Shown here piece by piece: positions 36,701-46,695 of a DNA stretch of 64,000 nt; positions within the stretch are counted from its first letter, which is position 1; the number at the start of each line of letters is the position of its first letter. This DNA is from Bacteroidota bacterium (GTDB taxonomy: Bacteria; Bacteroidota; Bacteroidia; AKYH767-A; OLB10): positions 248,001 through 312,000 of the forward strand of contig JADJOZ010000001.1 in NCBI GenBank assembly GCA_016713525.1, given 5' to 3'. The translations under genes were made by a program, and so were the position numbers. Under the pieces are notes generated by a model. The model saw only the letters and a program-made list of their open reading frames with translations. It ran no database searches and had not been told where the DNA came from.

Positions 36701-39139
36701 ATGTTTTCACCATCTCATCGGTTAAAAACCTTTTGGTTGCTAACCCACTTTTTAATAACCACCGTTTCTATTTCTTTTGCTCAGCCTAAAGGTAAGCACA
36801 CCGTTAGCGGTTATGTCAAAGATCAAAATACCGGTGAATACCTGATTGGCGCGAATGTTTATATCAAGGAATTGCTGAAGGGTACTTCAACTAATCAGTA
36901 TGGTTTTTATTCAATCACTGTTGAAGATGGAAATTATCAACTGGTAATTTCGTTTTTGGGTTATAAAGAACAAGTTATTCCAATAGAATTAAACAAAGAC
37001 ATCCGCCAGAATATTTCACTCGCTGATGCTGCTTATATTGCTAAAGAAGTAGTGATTACGGGAGAGAAAGAAGATAAAAATATACAAAGCACGCAAATGG
37101 GTCGCGTGGAGATGGATGTTGAAAAAATAAAATCGTTGCCCGCATTTATGGGTGAGGTCGATATTTTAAAAACCATTCAGTTAATGCCCGGAGTGCAATC
37201 GGCCGGAGAAGGTAATGCCGGTTATTATGTTCGTGGTGGTGGTCCCGATCAGAATCTAGTGCTCCTCGATGAGGCAGTTGTTTATAATGCTTCTCATTTA
37301 TTCGGATTCTTTTCAGTATTCAATGCCGATGCCGTTAAAAATGTTTCCCTCATTAAGGGTGGTATGCCTGCACAGTATGGCGGAAGATTAGCTTCAGTGC
37401 TTGACATTTCAATGAAAGAAGGAAATTCGAAAGAGTATCACATGCAGGGTGGTATCGGTTTCATTGCTTCCCGATTCACTATTGAAGGTCCCATTAAGAA
37501 AGATACAGCCTCGTTTATCATATCTGCACGTCGAACTTTCATCGATCTTTTTCTCAGAGAACCGTTTGTTAAAAAGGGATCTTCTGCAGAAGGCAACAGC
37601 TACTTTTTTTATGACTTAAACACAAAAATCAATTATCGGTTATCAGATAAGGATCGTTTATTTATCAGCGGTTATTTTGGCCGGGATGTTTTCAGCTTTA
37701 GAGGCAGAGATTCCGGTTTTGGAGTAAAAGTGCCGTGGGGAAATGCAACCGGACCTGCACGATGGAATCACTTGTTTAATGACAGGTTATTCATGAACAC
37801 AGCGTTAATATTTTCAGATTATAAGTTTTCATTTGAAGCAGAGCAGGAACAGTTCGAATTCAAATTATTTTCAGGTATACAGGACTGGAATGCTAAAGTC
37901 GACTTCAATTATTTTCCATCTATCCTGCACAACGTGCGGTTTGGTGTGAACTATACTTATCACATCTTCACACCATCGAATGTCTCGGCACGCTCCGGAG
38001 AAACAGAATTCGATTTAGGTGAAATTGTAAAGCTTTATTCTCATGAAGGAGCTGTTTATGTGAATGATGAATGGGATATTTCTGAAAAGCTGGCAGTCAA
38101 TGTTGGAGTTCGCTATACACATTTCAATCAGGTAGGTCCTTTTACCAGATATATCCTGAATGAAAAGAGGGAAGTTTCTGATACTGTTGAATATAAAAGT
38201 GGTGAGAGCATCCAAATGTATAATAACATTGAGCCAAGACTTTCAGGAAAGTATGTGCTGGGAAAAACTTCTTCTGTGAAAGCATCGGTTACTCAAAATT
38301 ATCAATACATTCACCTTGCATCTTTGTCATCAGTATCATTACCTACCGATGTCTGGGTACCTTCTTCAACACTGGTAAAACCACAAATTGGCTGGCAGTA
38401 TGCTCTAGGGTACTTTAGAAATTTTAAAGACAATTTATGGGAAACATCCATCGAGGTTTACTATAAAGACATGAAGAATCAGGTGGAATATCGTGAAGGT
38501 GCACAACCCGATGAAGATATTAAAAATAATCAGGATAATAATTTTGTGTTCGGAGAAGGTTGGTCGTATGGCGCTGAATTTTTTGTGAAGAAAACCAAAG
38601 GCCGTTGGAATGGTTGGGTAGGTTATACCCTGGCATGGACAGAGCGAAAATTTGTAGATCTGAATGATGGCAAAATTTATCCAGCAAAGTATGATCGCCG
38701 GCACGATGTATCTATTGTACTGACTTACGAACTCAACAAAAAATGGACATTCGGTGCAACCTGGGTATATGCTACCGGTAACTCACTCACACTTCCTGAA
38801 AGCAGATTATTCTTGAATGGACCGGTAGATTTGGCTCAGTTGTTTGCCAATGGTGGTTCAAGTTCGGGACAAATTTATTATGGATATGGTGACCGCAATT
38901 CTTACCGTCAGATCCCATATCATCGTCTCGATATTTCAGCTACATTAAAGGTTCAGAAAAATAAAAAGTTTGAATCAAGCTGGAATTTTTCGGTCTTCAA
39001 TGTATATAACAGATACAATCCATATTTTATTTATTTCGATGATTTTATAGATGAGGAAACAGGTGAGTTCCGCCTTCAGGCGAAACAAGTGTCGCTTTTT
39101 CCAATCATCCCTTCTGTAACTTATAATTTTAAATTCTGA
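36701..39139 (+). CDS. TonB-dependent receptor with carboxypeptidase-regulatory-like domain
   Basis: An 812-residue outer-membrane transporter. It has a signal peptide (about 8-27), then a CarboxypepD_reg-like beta domain (HTVSGYVKDQNTGEYLIGAN ... YGFYSITVEDGNYQLVISFLGY), then a plug domain (LPAFMGEVDILKTIQLMPGV, GYYVRGGGPDQNLVLLD, SLIKGGMPAQYGGRLASVLD) and a 22-strand-type barrel ending in NFKF with a terminal aromatic. No SusD partner follows; instead a DUF4249 lipoprotein overlaps its stop by one base. That pairing points to a substrate other than typical SusCD glycans, perhaps a metal complex or peptide; the substrate is unknown. Confidence 0.92.
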   Translation: MFSPSHRLKTFWLLTHFLITTVSISFAQPKGKHTVSGYVKDQNTGEYLIGANVYIKELLKGTSTNQYGFYSITVEDGNYQLVISFLGYKEQVIPIELNKDIRQNISLADAAYIAKEVVITGEKEDKNIQSTQMGRVEMDVEKIKSLPAFMGEVDILKTIQLMPGVQSAGEGNAGYYVRGGGPDQNLVLLDEAVVYNASHLFGFFSVFNADAVKNVSLIKGGMPAQYGGRLASVLDISMKEGNSKEYHMQGGIGFIASRFTIEGPIKKDTASFIISARRTFIDLFLREPFVKKGSSAEGNSYFFYDLNTKINYRLSDKDRLFISGYFGRDVFSFRGRDSGFGVKVPWGNATGPARWNHLFNDRLFMNTALIFSDYKFSFEAEQEQFEFKLFSGIQDWNAKVDFNYFPSILHNVRFGVNYTYHIFTPSNVSARSGETEFDLGEIVKLYSHEGAVYVNDEWDISEKLAVNVGVRYTHFNQVGPFTRYILNEKREVSDTVEYKSGESIQMYNNIEPRLSGKYVLGKTSSVKASVTQNYQYIHLASLSSVSLPTDVWVPSSTLVKPQIGWQYALGYFRNFKDNLWETSIEVYYKDMKNQVEYREGAQPDEDIKNNQDNNFVFGEGWSYGAEFFVKKTKGRWNGWVGYTLAWTERKFVDLNDGKIYPAKYDRRHDVSIVLTYELNKKWTFGATWVYATGNSLTLPESRLFLNGPVDLAQLFANGGSSSGQIYYGYGDRNSYRQIPYHRLDISATLKVQKNKKFESSWNFSVFNVYNRYNPYFIYFDDFIDEETGEFRLQAKQVSLFPIIPSVTYNFKF

Positions 39140-40020
39140 TGAAAAGTATTAAAAATATTCCAGGTATTCCATTAGTTCTTTCGGTGCTATTTGCATTGCT
39201 GATAACATCAGGATGTGAACGCGATATTACCGTTGACTTACCAACTCCGGAAAAAGAGCTGGTGGTTGAAGGGTATATTAATCCGGGTGGTCCTGCATAT
39301 GTTTTTATTTCACGTACTGCTGAATTTTTTGCACCTGTTGATTCAGCTTCTTTAGCAGGATATGCCGAAAAAAATGCTTTGGTGGTTGTCAGCGACGGAA
39401 TCATCAGCGATACGCTTATTGCGCCACTTCCCGATATTGGATATTTGTATATATCGACACAACTTACCGGTGAAGTAGGTAAAACTTATTCATTGTATAT
39501 CCGAACAGCAGATGGGAAGGAAGCTACTTCAACCAGCACCATCAAGCCGCCCGTTGTACTCGACAGTGTTTGGTTTAAAGTTCAGGCCGATCTTGATTCT
39601 CTTGGTTGGATGTGGGCACGGCTGACTGATCCGGGGACTCCAGGGAATGCTTACCGATGGTTTGCCAAACGCATTAATAAAGATGATGACTTTATTTCGC
39701 CATCAGGGTCTGTTTTTGAAGATAAATTTTTTAATGGATTGTCGTTCGATCTGGTTTATAACCGGGGTGAACTTCCAAACTCAACCGCTGAAGAAGATGA
39801 AAATGAAGAAGATGGATATTATAAAAAAGGTGATACCATAGTAGTTAAGTTCGCTTCGATCACTAAAGAAAGTTTCGATTTCTGGCGGGCAGCTGAAACC
39901 CAGTCGTCTTCAAATGGAAATCCGTTTGGCTCAGCTGCTCCGTTAAATTCTAATGTCCAGGGTGCCATTGGCATTTGGGAAGGATTTTCTTATACCCTTG
40001 ATACTGTGATAGCTCAATAG
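39139..40020 (+). CDS. DUF4249 lipoprotein
   Basis: A 293-residue lipoprotein with lipobox TSGC followed by ERD. The start overlaps the receptor stop (TGATG), so translation is coupled. DUF4249 features are TVDLPTPEKELVVEGYINPGGPAYVFISRTAEFF near the start (as consecutive short strands), GYLYISTQLTGEVGKTYSLYI-like segments, and the late NSNVQGAIGIWEGFS stretch. It carries an acidic linker (EEDENEEDGYYKKGD). DUF4249 proteins are thought to sit on the outer membrane as partners of the receptor encoded beside them. The ligand is unknown. Confidence 0.88.
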   Translation: MKSIKNIPGIPLVLSVLFALLITSGCERDITVDLPTPEKELVVEGYINPGGPAYVFISRTAEFFAPVDSASLAGYAEKNALVVVSDGIISDTLIAPLPDIGYLYISTQLTGEVGKTYSLYIRTADGKEATSTSTIKPPVVLDSVWFKVQADLDSLGWMWARLTDPGTPGNAYRWFAKRINKDDDFISPSGSVFEDKFFNGLSFDLVYNRGELPNSTAEEDENEEDGYYKKGDTIVVKFASITKESFDFWRAAETQSSSNGNPFGSAAPLNSNVQGAIGIWEGFSYTLDTVIAQ

Positions 40021-40039
40021 CCCGGTGATCTTTATCACA

Positions 40040-40069
40040 TTGGGAATCCAGGGAGTTTTCCTATTTTCG
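40040..40069 (+). promoter_or_regulatory. Predicted Bacteroidota promoter for trxB
   Basis: TTGG (TTG at 40040-40042), a 19-bp spacer, then TATTTTCG (40062-40069), 19 bp before the ATG. Spacing and boxes fit the family consensus well. Confidence 0.65.
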
Positions 40070-40088
40070 CACTCTCAAAATTAAACGT

Positions 40089-41033
40089 ATGTCAACTACA
40101 GTCGAACATCATAAATGTCTGATCATTGGATCAGGTCCCGCAGGCTATACCGCAGCTATCTATGCAGCACGTGCCGATCTTAAACCGGTAATGATTCAGG
40201 GTATGCAACCCGGTGGTCAGCTTACTATTACCACCGAAGTAGAAAACTATCCCGGCTATCCGAAAGGAACTCATGGACCACAGATGATGGAAGATTTTAA
40301 GGCTCAGGCTGAACGATTTGGTACCGATATCCGTTGGGGTTATGTTTCTTCTGTTGATTTTACCGGTCCGGTGCACAAAATTATCGTGGATGAAAAAACT
40401 GAAATGACTGCTGATACTATCATCATTGCAACCGGAGCATCTGCCAAATGGCTGGGTCTGGAATCGGAGCAACGATTGAATGGCTTTGGTGTATCTGCCT
40501 GTGCTGTTTGTGATGGGTTCTTTTTCAAAGGGCAGGATGTTGCCATAGTTGGAGCAGGGGATACTGCTGCTGAAGAAGCCACTTATCTGGCAAAGTTATG
40601 CCGCAAAGTATATATGATCGTCCGACGTGATGAAATGCGTGCTTCCAAAGCAATGCAACACCGCGTAATGAATACTGCTAACATCGAAGTGCTTTATAAT
40701 TCTGAGACCAAAGAAATTTTGGGTGATAAAGGTGTTTCCGGTGCACTGGTTCATAACAATAAAACAGGTGAAGACAGAACTCTGGAAGTAACCGGATTCT
40801 TTGTTGCCATTGGTCACGATCCTAATACCAAAATTTTTAAAAACTGGCTTGATCTCGATGAGACCGGATATATTAAAACTATTCCCGGATCAACCAAAAC
40901 TAACATCGAAGGTGTGTTTGCTGCCGGTGATGCACAAGATCATATTTATCGTCAGGCAGTGACTGCTGCAGGATCAGGATGTATGGCAGCGATCGATGCT
41001 GAAAGATATCTTGCTGCTAAAGGTATTCACTAA
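40089..41033 (+). CDS. trxB: Thioredoxin-disulfide reductase
   Basis: A 314-residue FAD/NADPH enzyme that reduces thioredoxin in the cytoplasm. The FAD site IIGSGPAGYTAAIYAARA is near the N-terminus, followed by GGQLTITTEVENYPGYP, the redox pair CAVC (C138/C141), the NADPH site VGAGDTAAEEATYL, and the C-terminal GVFAAGDAQDHIYRQAVTAAGSG. All active-site parts are intact. It has its own promoter and converges on the Smr-domain gene with 6 bp between stops. Confidence 0.97.
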   Translation: MSTTVEHHKCLIIGSGPAGYTAAIYAARADLKPVMIQGMQPGGQLTITTEVENYPGYPKGTHGPQMMEDFKAQAERFGTDIRWGYVSSVDFTGPVHKIIVDEKTEMTADTIIIATGASAKWLGLESEQRLNGFGVSACAVCDGFFFKGQDVAIVGAGDTAAEEATYLAKLCRKVYMIVRRDEMRASKAMQHRVMNTANIEVLYNSETKEILGDKGVSGALVHNNKTGEDRTLEVTGFFVAIGHDPNTKIFKNWLDLDETGYIKTIPGSTKTNIEGVFAAGDAQDHIYRQAVTAAGSGCMAAIDAERYLAAKGIH

Positions 41034-41039
41034 TAGCCA

Positions 41040-42071
41040 CTAAAGTAAAATTACTTCTGTTGCGCCATGCCCATACCGGGATGCATCTGCGTCCCGAAAA
41101 CGGATTCCTTTGTAGTGATGCAATTCTTTTCTGATCTCCTGTTTTAGCCTTCCATTTCCAACTCCATGGATGAATATTATTCTGTGGAAATTTTTTCTGA
41201 TGGCATTATCCATTTCTTTTGTGAAGTGCTGCATTTGAATGTTCAGCATTTCGCCATTGGAAAGGGAACTGATATCATCTGTTAATTCTTCAATATGTAA
41301 ATCCACTTCTTTCTCTGTTTCCAGAATACCATACTTTTTTGGATCAGGAGAATTGGCTGCTTGTTTTTTATTTTTCTGAGAAAGCACCGGAGAAGGTGAA
41401 AATTTATCTTTCAACTGATCCAGATCTATCGGCTCCTCTCCTTGTGAATTATAAACAAGTTGTGTCTTTGCAAAAGCAAGCAATCCTTTCAAAGTATTAT
41501 TCCCTGAATTGATATCAGGAAGCAGTATGGTGATTTCTTTTTTGAAGTAGTTGTTCTGTTCCAGTGCCGATTCATTATAAAGCATCCCCTGGACAAAAAA
41601 TGACTTTACATCAATTAAATTCTGACGATCGGCATCCATCAGTTTTGTATAATTACCGGGTTCAAGAACTCCATAGCATTTGCCACGCCATCTTTGATTT
41701 ATGTCGGCGTAAAAAGTAAAGAGTAACTGGTGAATCGTATTGTTCACCATATAGAAATCAACAGGCCCCGTGAGCACAGCGCCACTTCTAGCAGGAAGCG
41801 TTATTATCCCAACCTGACCTTTTTGAACTAAGAGAAGTAAATCCTCAAATGATGTTTTACTTTCATCAGTAGCAGGTTCTTCAGTTTTTTGTTGAAAAGC
41901 AGCTTTCGGTGAAGCTGCAATTTTCACCAGTTCCTTTTCCGAAACCTCCAGTTCAAACCCATCTTCAATAGCAACCATCACTCTGCCACCACTCAGTATT
42001 TTTTGAATGGTTCCATCTTGTTTTTCATTTATAAAACTTACCCGGTCACCTATATTAAATTTCATAGTCAA
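41040..42071 (-). CDS. DUF2027 and Smr domain-containing protein
   Basis: A 343-residue protein of Bacteroidota type: an N-terminal SH3-like segment (FNIGDRVSFINEKQDGTI), a DUF2027 middle (FYMVNNTIHQLLFTFYAD ... LEPGNYTKL), a charged linker, and a C-terminal Smr domain (VDLHIEEL near 263, then FIHGVGNGRLKQEIRKEL and YGHGATEVIL). Smr domains resemble the MutS2 C-terminus and can nick DNA or cleave RNA, recently linked to collided-ribosome rescue. The DLH and HGxGxG motifs needed for nuclease activity are present. The second Met (42065) may be the true start. It is last in an eight-gene minus-strand run. Confidence 0.88.
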   Translation of the reverse strand: MTMKFNIGDRVSFINEKQDGTIQKILSGGRVMVAIEDGFELEVSEKELVKIAASPKAAFQQKTEEPATDESKTSFEDLLLLVQKGQVGIITLPARSGAVLTGPVDFYMVNNTIHQLLFTFYADINQRWRGKCYGVLEPGNYTKLMDADRQNLIDVKSFFVQGMLYNESALEQNNYFKKEITILLPDINSGNNTLKGLLAFAKTQLVYNSQGEEPIDLDQLKDKFSPSPVLSQKNKKQAANSPDPKKYGILETEKEVDLHIEELTDDISSLSNGEMLNIQMQHFTKEMDNAIRKNFHRIIFIHGVGNGRLKQEIRKELHHYKGIRFRDADASRYGHGATEVILL

Positions 42072-42082
42072 TTCGATTTAGT

Positions 42083-43036
42083 TTAAAAATATAATATGTG
42101 CCAGTTTATTTTTCCTTTGTCATTAATTTCGAAAGCAGGAGCAGGGAATTTCAGAAATCCTATTACTGAGAATAACGTTTGTAATCCTTTTCGGTTTGTT
42201 TTTATTTTAGATAAATCAATATCGGGAGCAAAATAAAACTGACGCTGTCTTTCAAATGGTTTATACGAAGCAGGTAAATCAATGTTGGAACGGGCTCCCG
42301 TCATTCCATCGGCCCCATATCCGAACGCTACATTCAACCATTTTGGAAATCTGGAATCATCAGCTAAAAACGAGTGTATATTCGCCGATAGCCAGTAAGT
42401 TTGACCATTATAATCTTTAAATAAACTTTCTGTGGGAGATGCTCCAAGCTGATCGGGACGATACCCAGCAATGCCTGATGGATGGTATGAAAATTTTATC
42501 GTAATGCGTTGTTCATCCCAGGCAAGTTCCTGTCCAATGGCAAGTGCCGATCCGGCAGTATTTGCAATCATATCTCCGGTTGAAAAGCCCCATTGGTCCG
42601 AGAAGCCATCGAAGACTTCAATCCCGGTCAAAAATACCCATCCAATGGCACCCCCTTTCCAGATAGCTTGTTTGCGTTCCATTCCTGTCCATTGCATCAA
42701 ATCAATTCCCCATTTACCAAGATAGTATGCAGAACTAAAATGACCCACTTTGTCAACCTGCAGCCATTCTTCATTATCATCAAACCCATGGAAATTTCCC
42801 AAAGGATAATCTTTATACCATAAAGTATAAAGTCCGGTCATGGATGCAACATAAGTCACTCCAAGTCCTATTCCAATGGCTCTTCCCCTTGCCGGGATGT
42901 AATGATCGGCTTTCCGGAAAAATGAAATGGTATCCTGAGCTGATGCCGGTACCAGCTGCGACGTCAATAAAAAACTGAACAGGAATTTTAAGGCACTTGT
43001 TTTCAGAAAAGTTCGATATGTGCTGTAAGATTTCAC
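42083..43036 (-). CDS. DUF2279 (YfiM-like) predicted lipoprotein-like periplasmic protein
   Basis: 317 residues with a signal peptide (about 14-33, ending SAQD). The DUF2279 core has WYKDYPLGNFHGFDDNEEWLQ, QVDKVGHFSSAYYLGKW, GGAIGWVFLTGIEVFDGFSDQWGFSTGDMIANTAGSALA (as adjoining short motifs) and QYYW-like late strands. A mostly hydrophobic N-terminal half and beta-rich C-terminal half suggest outer-membrane association. The function is not known. It starts 7 bp after the phosphohexomutase stop, so cotranscription is likely. Confidence 0.82.
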   Translation of the reverse strand: MKSYSTYRTFLKTSALKFLFSFLLTSQLVPASAQDTISFFRKADHYIPARGRAIGIGLGVTYVASMTGLYTLWYKDYPLGNFHGFDDNEEWLQVDKVGHFSSAYYLGKWGIDLMQWTGMERKQAIWKGGAIGWVFLTGIEVFDGFSDQWGFSTGDMIANTAGSALAIGQELAWDEQRITIKFSYHPSGIAGYRPDQLGASPTESLFKDYNGQTYWLSANIHSFLADDSRFPKWLNVAFGYGADGMTGARSNIDLPASYKPFERQRQFYFAPDIDLSKIKTNRKGLQTLFSVIGFLKFPAPAFEINDKGKINWHILYF

Positions 43037-43043
43037 CGTACAA

Positions 43044-44450
43044 CTAATTCAAAAGCGTGATCTTTGCTGCTTCCAGAATATCGAAAGCTCCGGCTTTTGT
43101 TGCTGACTCCGCATAAGTTCGCAGTACAGGTTCTGTGCCACTGGCTCGTATCATTAACCAGTCGCCATTTTCAAAAAAATATTTGTAACCATCCATGTCT
43201 TCAATGGTTGTGATTTTATATTTACCAAATGTTTTGTAATTTCCTTCACGGCAATTTTCGAGAACTTTTTGTTTAATATCTTCTTTGATATGCAAATCGT
43301 TTCTTTCAAATGAAAAAGGTCCAACAATATCGTATACTTCCTGAATCAATTCCCGCAACGACTTACCCGATTTAGCCATAAATTCCCATAGTACCAATCC
43401 CATCCAAATTCCGTCGCGCTCCGGAATATGACCTTTAATGGCAATGCCACCCGATTCTTCTCCACCAATCAATACATCTTCATTGAGCATGATCTCAGCA
43501 ATATATTTGAAGCCGATTTTGACTGTGTCGAGTTCTAATCCATAGTGCTTACAAAGTTTAGCAACTTTAGGTGTGGTTGAAAATGCAGTGCACACTTTGC
43601 CACGCATTCCTTTGTATTTGTACAAGTAATGAATCAGCAGTAATATGATGTGATGTGAATCCACAAAATTACCTTCCGCATCATACAAGCCAATGCGATC
43701 GGCATCGCCATCTGTTACCAGGCCGCAATCGATATCACCGGCTAACCGGATCATATCTGAAAATTCAGTGAGGTTTTTGTGAATGGGTTCCGGTGCTTGT
43801 CCCATAAATGATGGATTGTAATCGCAGTGCAGAAATGTGATATCGGGGAATAGCCGGCGCATCACCTGTTGGCCTGCGCCATACATAGCATCGTAAGCAA
43901 GTTGCAGATTAGAATTTCTGATTGCTTCCAGATCAAAAGATTTTTCTACTGCTTCACAGTATAGCGTTTCAAGATCTACATATTGAATCATTCCTTTTGC
44001 TTCCCATTCTTCAATGGAAACAGCATCTAAATTTTTTTCATACTGATCCTGAATTAAATCTTCAATTTCAGAAACCAATCGTGGTAAAAGCGGACCGCCA
44101 TAGCCACCTTTCAGTTTGTAACCATTATATTCAGGAGGGTTATGACTGGCAGTTAAAATAATTCCAAGATCACATTTGAAATGCATGGCACCCATAGAAA
44201 TCATGGGAGTGGAAACAAATCCTTTTGTGAGTAAAACTTTTATTCCCTGATTGCACAAAACTTTTGCTGCCGTTTCAGCAAATAACTTCCCGCCAAAGCG
44301 GCAATCGTGTCCAATTACTACCTGGGGATTTTTATTTTGTTTCAGCAGCCAGTTGCCGGTTGCTTCAGTAACACGTGCTACATTGGTAACCGTAAAATCT
44401 TTAGCTATGATAGCACGCCATCCATCGGTTCCGAATTTGATTTTTGTCAT
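43044..44450 (-). CDS. Phosphoglucomutase/phosphomannomutase family protein
   Basis: A 468-residue alpha-D-phosphohexomutase. It has all four site motifs: the phosphoserine loop TASHNP (S102), the Mg2+ loop DGDADRIG, the sugar-binding loop GGEESGG, and the phosphate-binding loop RASGTEPVLR near the C-terminus. It interconverts 1- and 6-phosphates of glucose, mannose or glucosamine; the exact sugar cannot be assigned from these motifs. The length and GFKYIAEIML stretch resemble the PMM/PGM enzymes common in Bacteroidota rather than GlmM. It probably supplies sugar phosphate for envelope polymers, matching other envelope genes in this run. Confidence 0.92.
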   Translation of the reverse strand: MTKIKFGTDGWRAIIAKDFTVTNVARVTEATGNWLLKQNKNPQVVIGHDCRFGGKLFAETAAKVLCNQGIKVLLTKGFVSTPMISMGAMHFKCDLGIILTASHNPPEYNGYKLKGGYGGPLLPRLVSEIEDLIQDQYEKNLDAVSIEEWEAKGMIQYVDLETLYCEAVEKSFDLEAIRNSNLQLAYDAMYGAGQQVMRRLFPDITFLHCDYNPSFMGQAPEPIHKNLTEFSDMIRLAGDIDCGLVTDGDADRIGLYDAEGNFVDSHHIILLLIHYLYKYKGMRGKVCTAFSTTPKVAKLCKHYGLELDTVKIGFKYIAEIMLNEDVLIGGEESGGIAIKGHIPERDGIWMGLVLWEFMAKSGKSLRELIQEVYDIVGPFSFERNDLHIKEDIKQKVLENCREGNYKTFGKYKITTIEDMDGYKYFFENGDWLMIRASGTEPVLRTYAESATKAGAFDILEAAKITLLN

Positions 44451-44480
44451 GTCCGGTAAATAAATTATCTAAAAAATATT

Positions 44481-45584
44481 TTAATAATTAATCACGTAAT
44501 CAATTACCCTGTTCCATTGCGCAGCCATCAATCCTTTCAGGAATAAATAGGAATCTTTTCGTTTGATTACCTGAGAATTTATTTTGGTAATGATGAGATT
44601 GTATTGTTTATCTTTCAGGAAAACAGGTAGCGTTGTATCGTTGACAAAAATTTCCATATCGTTGATGGCTCTTGGACTCATTTCATTGAGCGCGGAATCA
44701 TTCACATAAATAATCATGGAACGGGTTTCGTAAGTGATCTCATTATTTATTTTTCGCCACATTTCATTCACTTCAACCCTGGTAACTTTAAGTTTATTTT
44801 TTTGAATGTGGGATGTAATCCGATCGCCACCCATGTTGAAGAAAATTTCCTGATTATTGATAAGGAAATTTTCCATCTCCCGGAAAAGCTGTTTGCTGTT
44901 GATTGATTTCTGATCGGTACCTTCCAGATTGCCATCAATCAGAAAAGTTACCATTTTGTCGGGAGGATAATATCCCAGCAAGGATGAATTAAAACGTAAA
45001 TTGCGTTTATAGTTCACTTTTATTTCATCGGATTCGGCAACGGACTTAACTGGCTTTCCCGCAAACTGCACTATATTGAATGCGAAATTTTTGCTTAGAA
45101 TGTAGGTGGTATATGTTGAACTGTAGATACCATTTGCATTGGTATTAATCTTTGTTTTAAGGAAGGTTTCATTCAAATCCTTAAAATCAACATATCCATA
45201 CGAAACCTCTTCTTCATTTTCTTTTTTGTGGAGAAAAGTAAATCCCAGTGTTTTGGTCTGAATTTCTCTCTTAACATTATCCCATGTTTCATACATGAAT
45301 ACAGTTTCCTGATTCAGGAATGAAGTATTGGAATTCCGTTCAATTTCTTTAAGTGTTGTACCGGTAATCTGAATTTCTTTGGACGGAGAGTCCCACAGCT
45401 TTACTCTGTTTTCTATAATCTCTTTATAAACCAAAGCTGTTAGTTGTTCCACAAAATTGCATCCGGAAGTATCAATTTGTTCCGATCTGTTCAACATCAG
45501 CAATACCGGAACTTCATCGGCCTTAGCTAAAGAAGAAAGGAGCTGAAACGAAAGGGTTATAAATAGTATATAAATTCGGGACAT
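44481..45584 (-). CDS. Secreted protein of unknown function
   Basis: A 367-residue protein with a signal peptide (about 1-22, cleavage near AKADEV). I do not recognise the family. Two similar-looking parts are each rich in charged residues: one with LTALVYKEIIENRVKLWDSP and ETVFMYETWDNVKREIQ, another with LFREMENFLINN and VEVNEMWRKINNEITYE. KLWDSP and the phrase on kinds of change per strand faintly recall GldN/PorN-type proteins, but the match is too weak to name. It lies between mltG and a phosphohexomutase in an apparent operon, so an envelope role is plausible. Confidence 0.6.
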   Translation of the reverse strand: MSRIYILFITLSFQLLSSLAKADEVPVLLMLNRSEQIDTSGCNFVEQLTALVYKEIIENRVKLWDSPSKEIQITGTTLKEIERNSNTSFLNQETVFMYETWDNVKREIQTKTLGFTFLHKKENEEEVSYGYVDFKDLNETFLKTKINTNANGIYSSTYTTYILSKNFAFNIVQFAGKPVKSVAESDEIKVNYKRNLRFNSSLLGYYPPDKMVTFLIDGNLEGTDQKSINSKQLFREMENFLINNQEIFFNMGGDRITSHIQKNKLKVTRVEVNEMWRKINNEITYETRSMIIYVNDSALNEMSPRAINDMEIFVNDTTLPVFLKDKQYNLIITKINSQVIKRKDSYLFLKGLMAAQWNRVIDYVINY

Positions 45585-45636
45585 ACGTTGAACTCAATTC
45601 AGACGGGTAAAATTAACTATTTCTTCTGAATTATGC

Positions 45637-46695
45637 TTATGATTTGATATTACGGCGATTAAGCTCATTCTGGAACCTTCTGGCATTCACCAGGTGCTGG
45701 CTGTAAGACTTGGCAAAACTGTGGTATCCGGAGAAGTCGTCTCGGGCACAAAAGAACATATATTCATGATTTTCATGGTTCAGAACGGCATCAAGTGAAG
45801 CAATGGAAGGTACGCAAATAGGGCCGGGTGGAAGCCCTTGGTTCATGTAGGTATTGTATGGTGAATCAATTTCTTTATGAATGTTGAGAACCCTCTGGAT
45901 GGAGAAGTCGCCGCTGGCAAAAATCAAAGTTGGATCTGCCTCCAGCTTCCAGCCTTTTTTATAGCGGTTAATATACACACCTGCAATAGTTGGTTTTTCG
46001 TCATTTCGACGTGTTTCCTGTTCTACTATGGAGGCAAGAATACTCACTTCTGACTGTGAAAAACCAATTTTAGCAGCTTTCTGCTTTCGGGCTGTGGTCC
46101 AGAATTTTTTGTATTCTCCGGCCATTCGTTCAACAAATTTTTTCTCTCCGGTATTCCAGTAAAATTCATAGGTATTTGGAATAAACAAAGCCATGCAGTT
46201 TTGCGGAGTAAATCCGTAAGTATCCAAAAAAGTGGCATTTGACAGCAATCCAATGATGGCAGCTGAATCACATTCTAACTGCCGGCCAATCACTCCTGCC
46301 AGTTGCTCTTTGGTCCTGACATTATTAAACACCACATCAATAGGCTCCTGCTTGCCACTTCTCAATAGTGTTATCAGTTCCCTGTTATTCATTCCCGGAT
46401 CAATCAGATATCTTCCGGGCTTAACCTGATTTTTATAGTTCATCCTTTCGGCAACCCATTCAAACGAAGCTGAATTAATGAGCATTTTTTCTTCCTGTAA
46501 AAGCTTTAAAACATCATTAAATCCTGATCCGGTAGGAATATACAAATAGGCAGACTTGCTCGATTCAAGCTGTACATTCGAAAAATATACCTTCCTGTAA
46601 AAATTATAACCAGCACCTCCGCCTGCAAGAATCAGCAGCAGTATGGAGACAATGATTATTTTTCTCAATTTACCTGAATTACTTTTTTTTGCCAT
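45637..46695 (-). CDS. mltG: Endolytic murein transglycosylase MltG
   Basis: 352 residues: one N-terminal TM helix (about 11-30), a LysM-like subdomain (YIPTGSGFNDVLKLLQEEKML), and the YceG catalytic domain with IPNTYEFYW, the catalytic Glu in ASIVEQET (E225), VYINRYKKGWKLEADPTLIFA, SPYNTYMNQGLPPGPICVPS and SLDAVLN. It cleaves nascent glycan strands to terminate peptidoglycan chains at the inner membrane. Its start lies 17 bp inside the end of the cytochrome gene, in another frame, so the two are coupled. Confidence 0.93.
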   Translation of the reverse strand: MAKKSNSGKLRKIIIVSILLLILAGGGAGYNFYRKVYFSNVQLESSKSAYLYIPTGSGFNDVLKLLQEEKMLINSASFEWVAERMNYKNQVKPGRYLIDPGMNNRELITLLRSGKQEPIDVVFNNVRTKEQLAGVIGRQLECDSAAIIGLLSNATFLDTYGFTPQNCMALFIPNTYEFYWNTGEKKFVERMAGEYKKFWTTARKQKAAKIGFSQSEVSILASIVEQETRRNDEKPTIAGVYINRYKKGWKLEADPTLIFASGDFSIQRVLNIHKEIDSPYNTYMNQGLPPGPICVPSIASLDAVLNHENHEYMFFCARDDFSGYHSFAKSYSQHLVNARRFQNELNRRNIKS

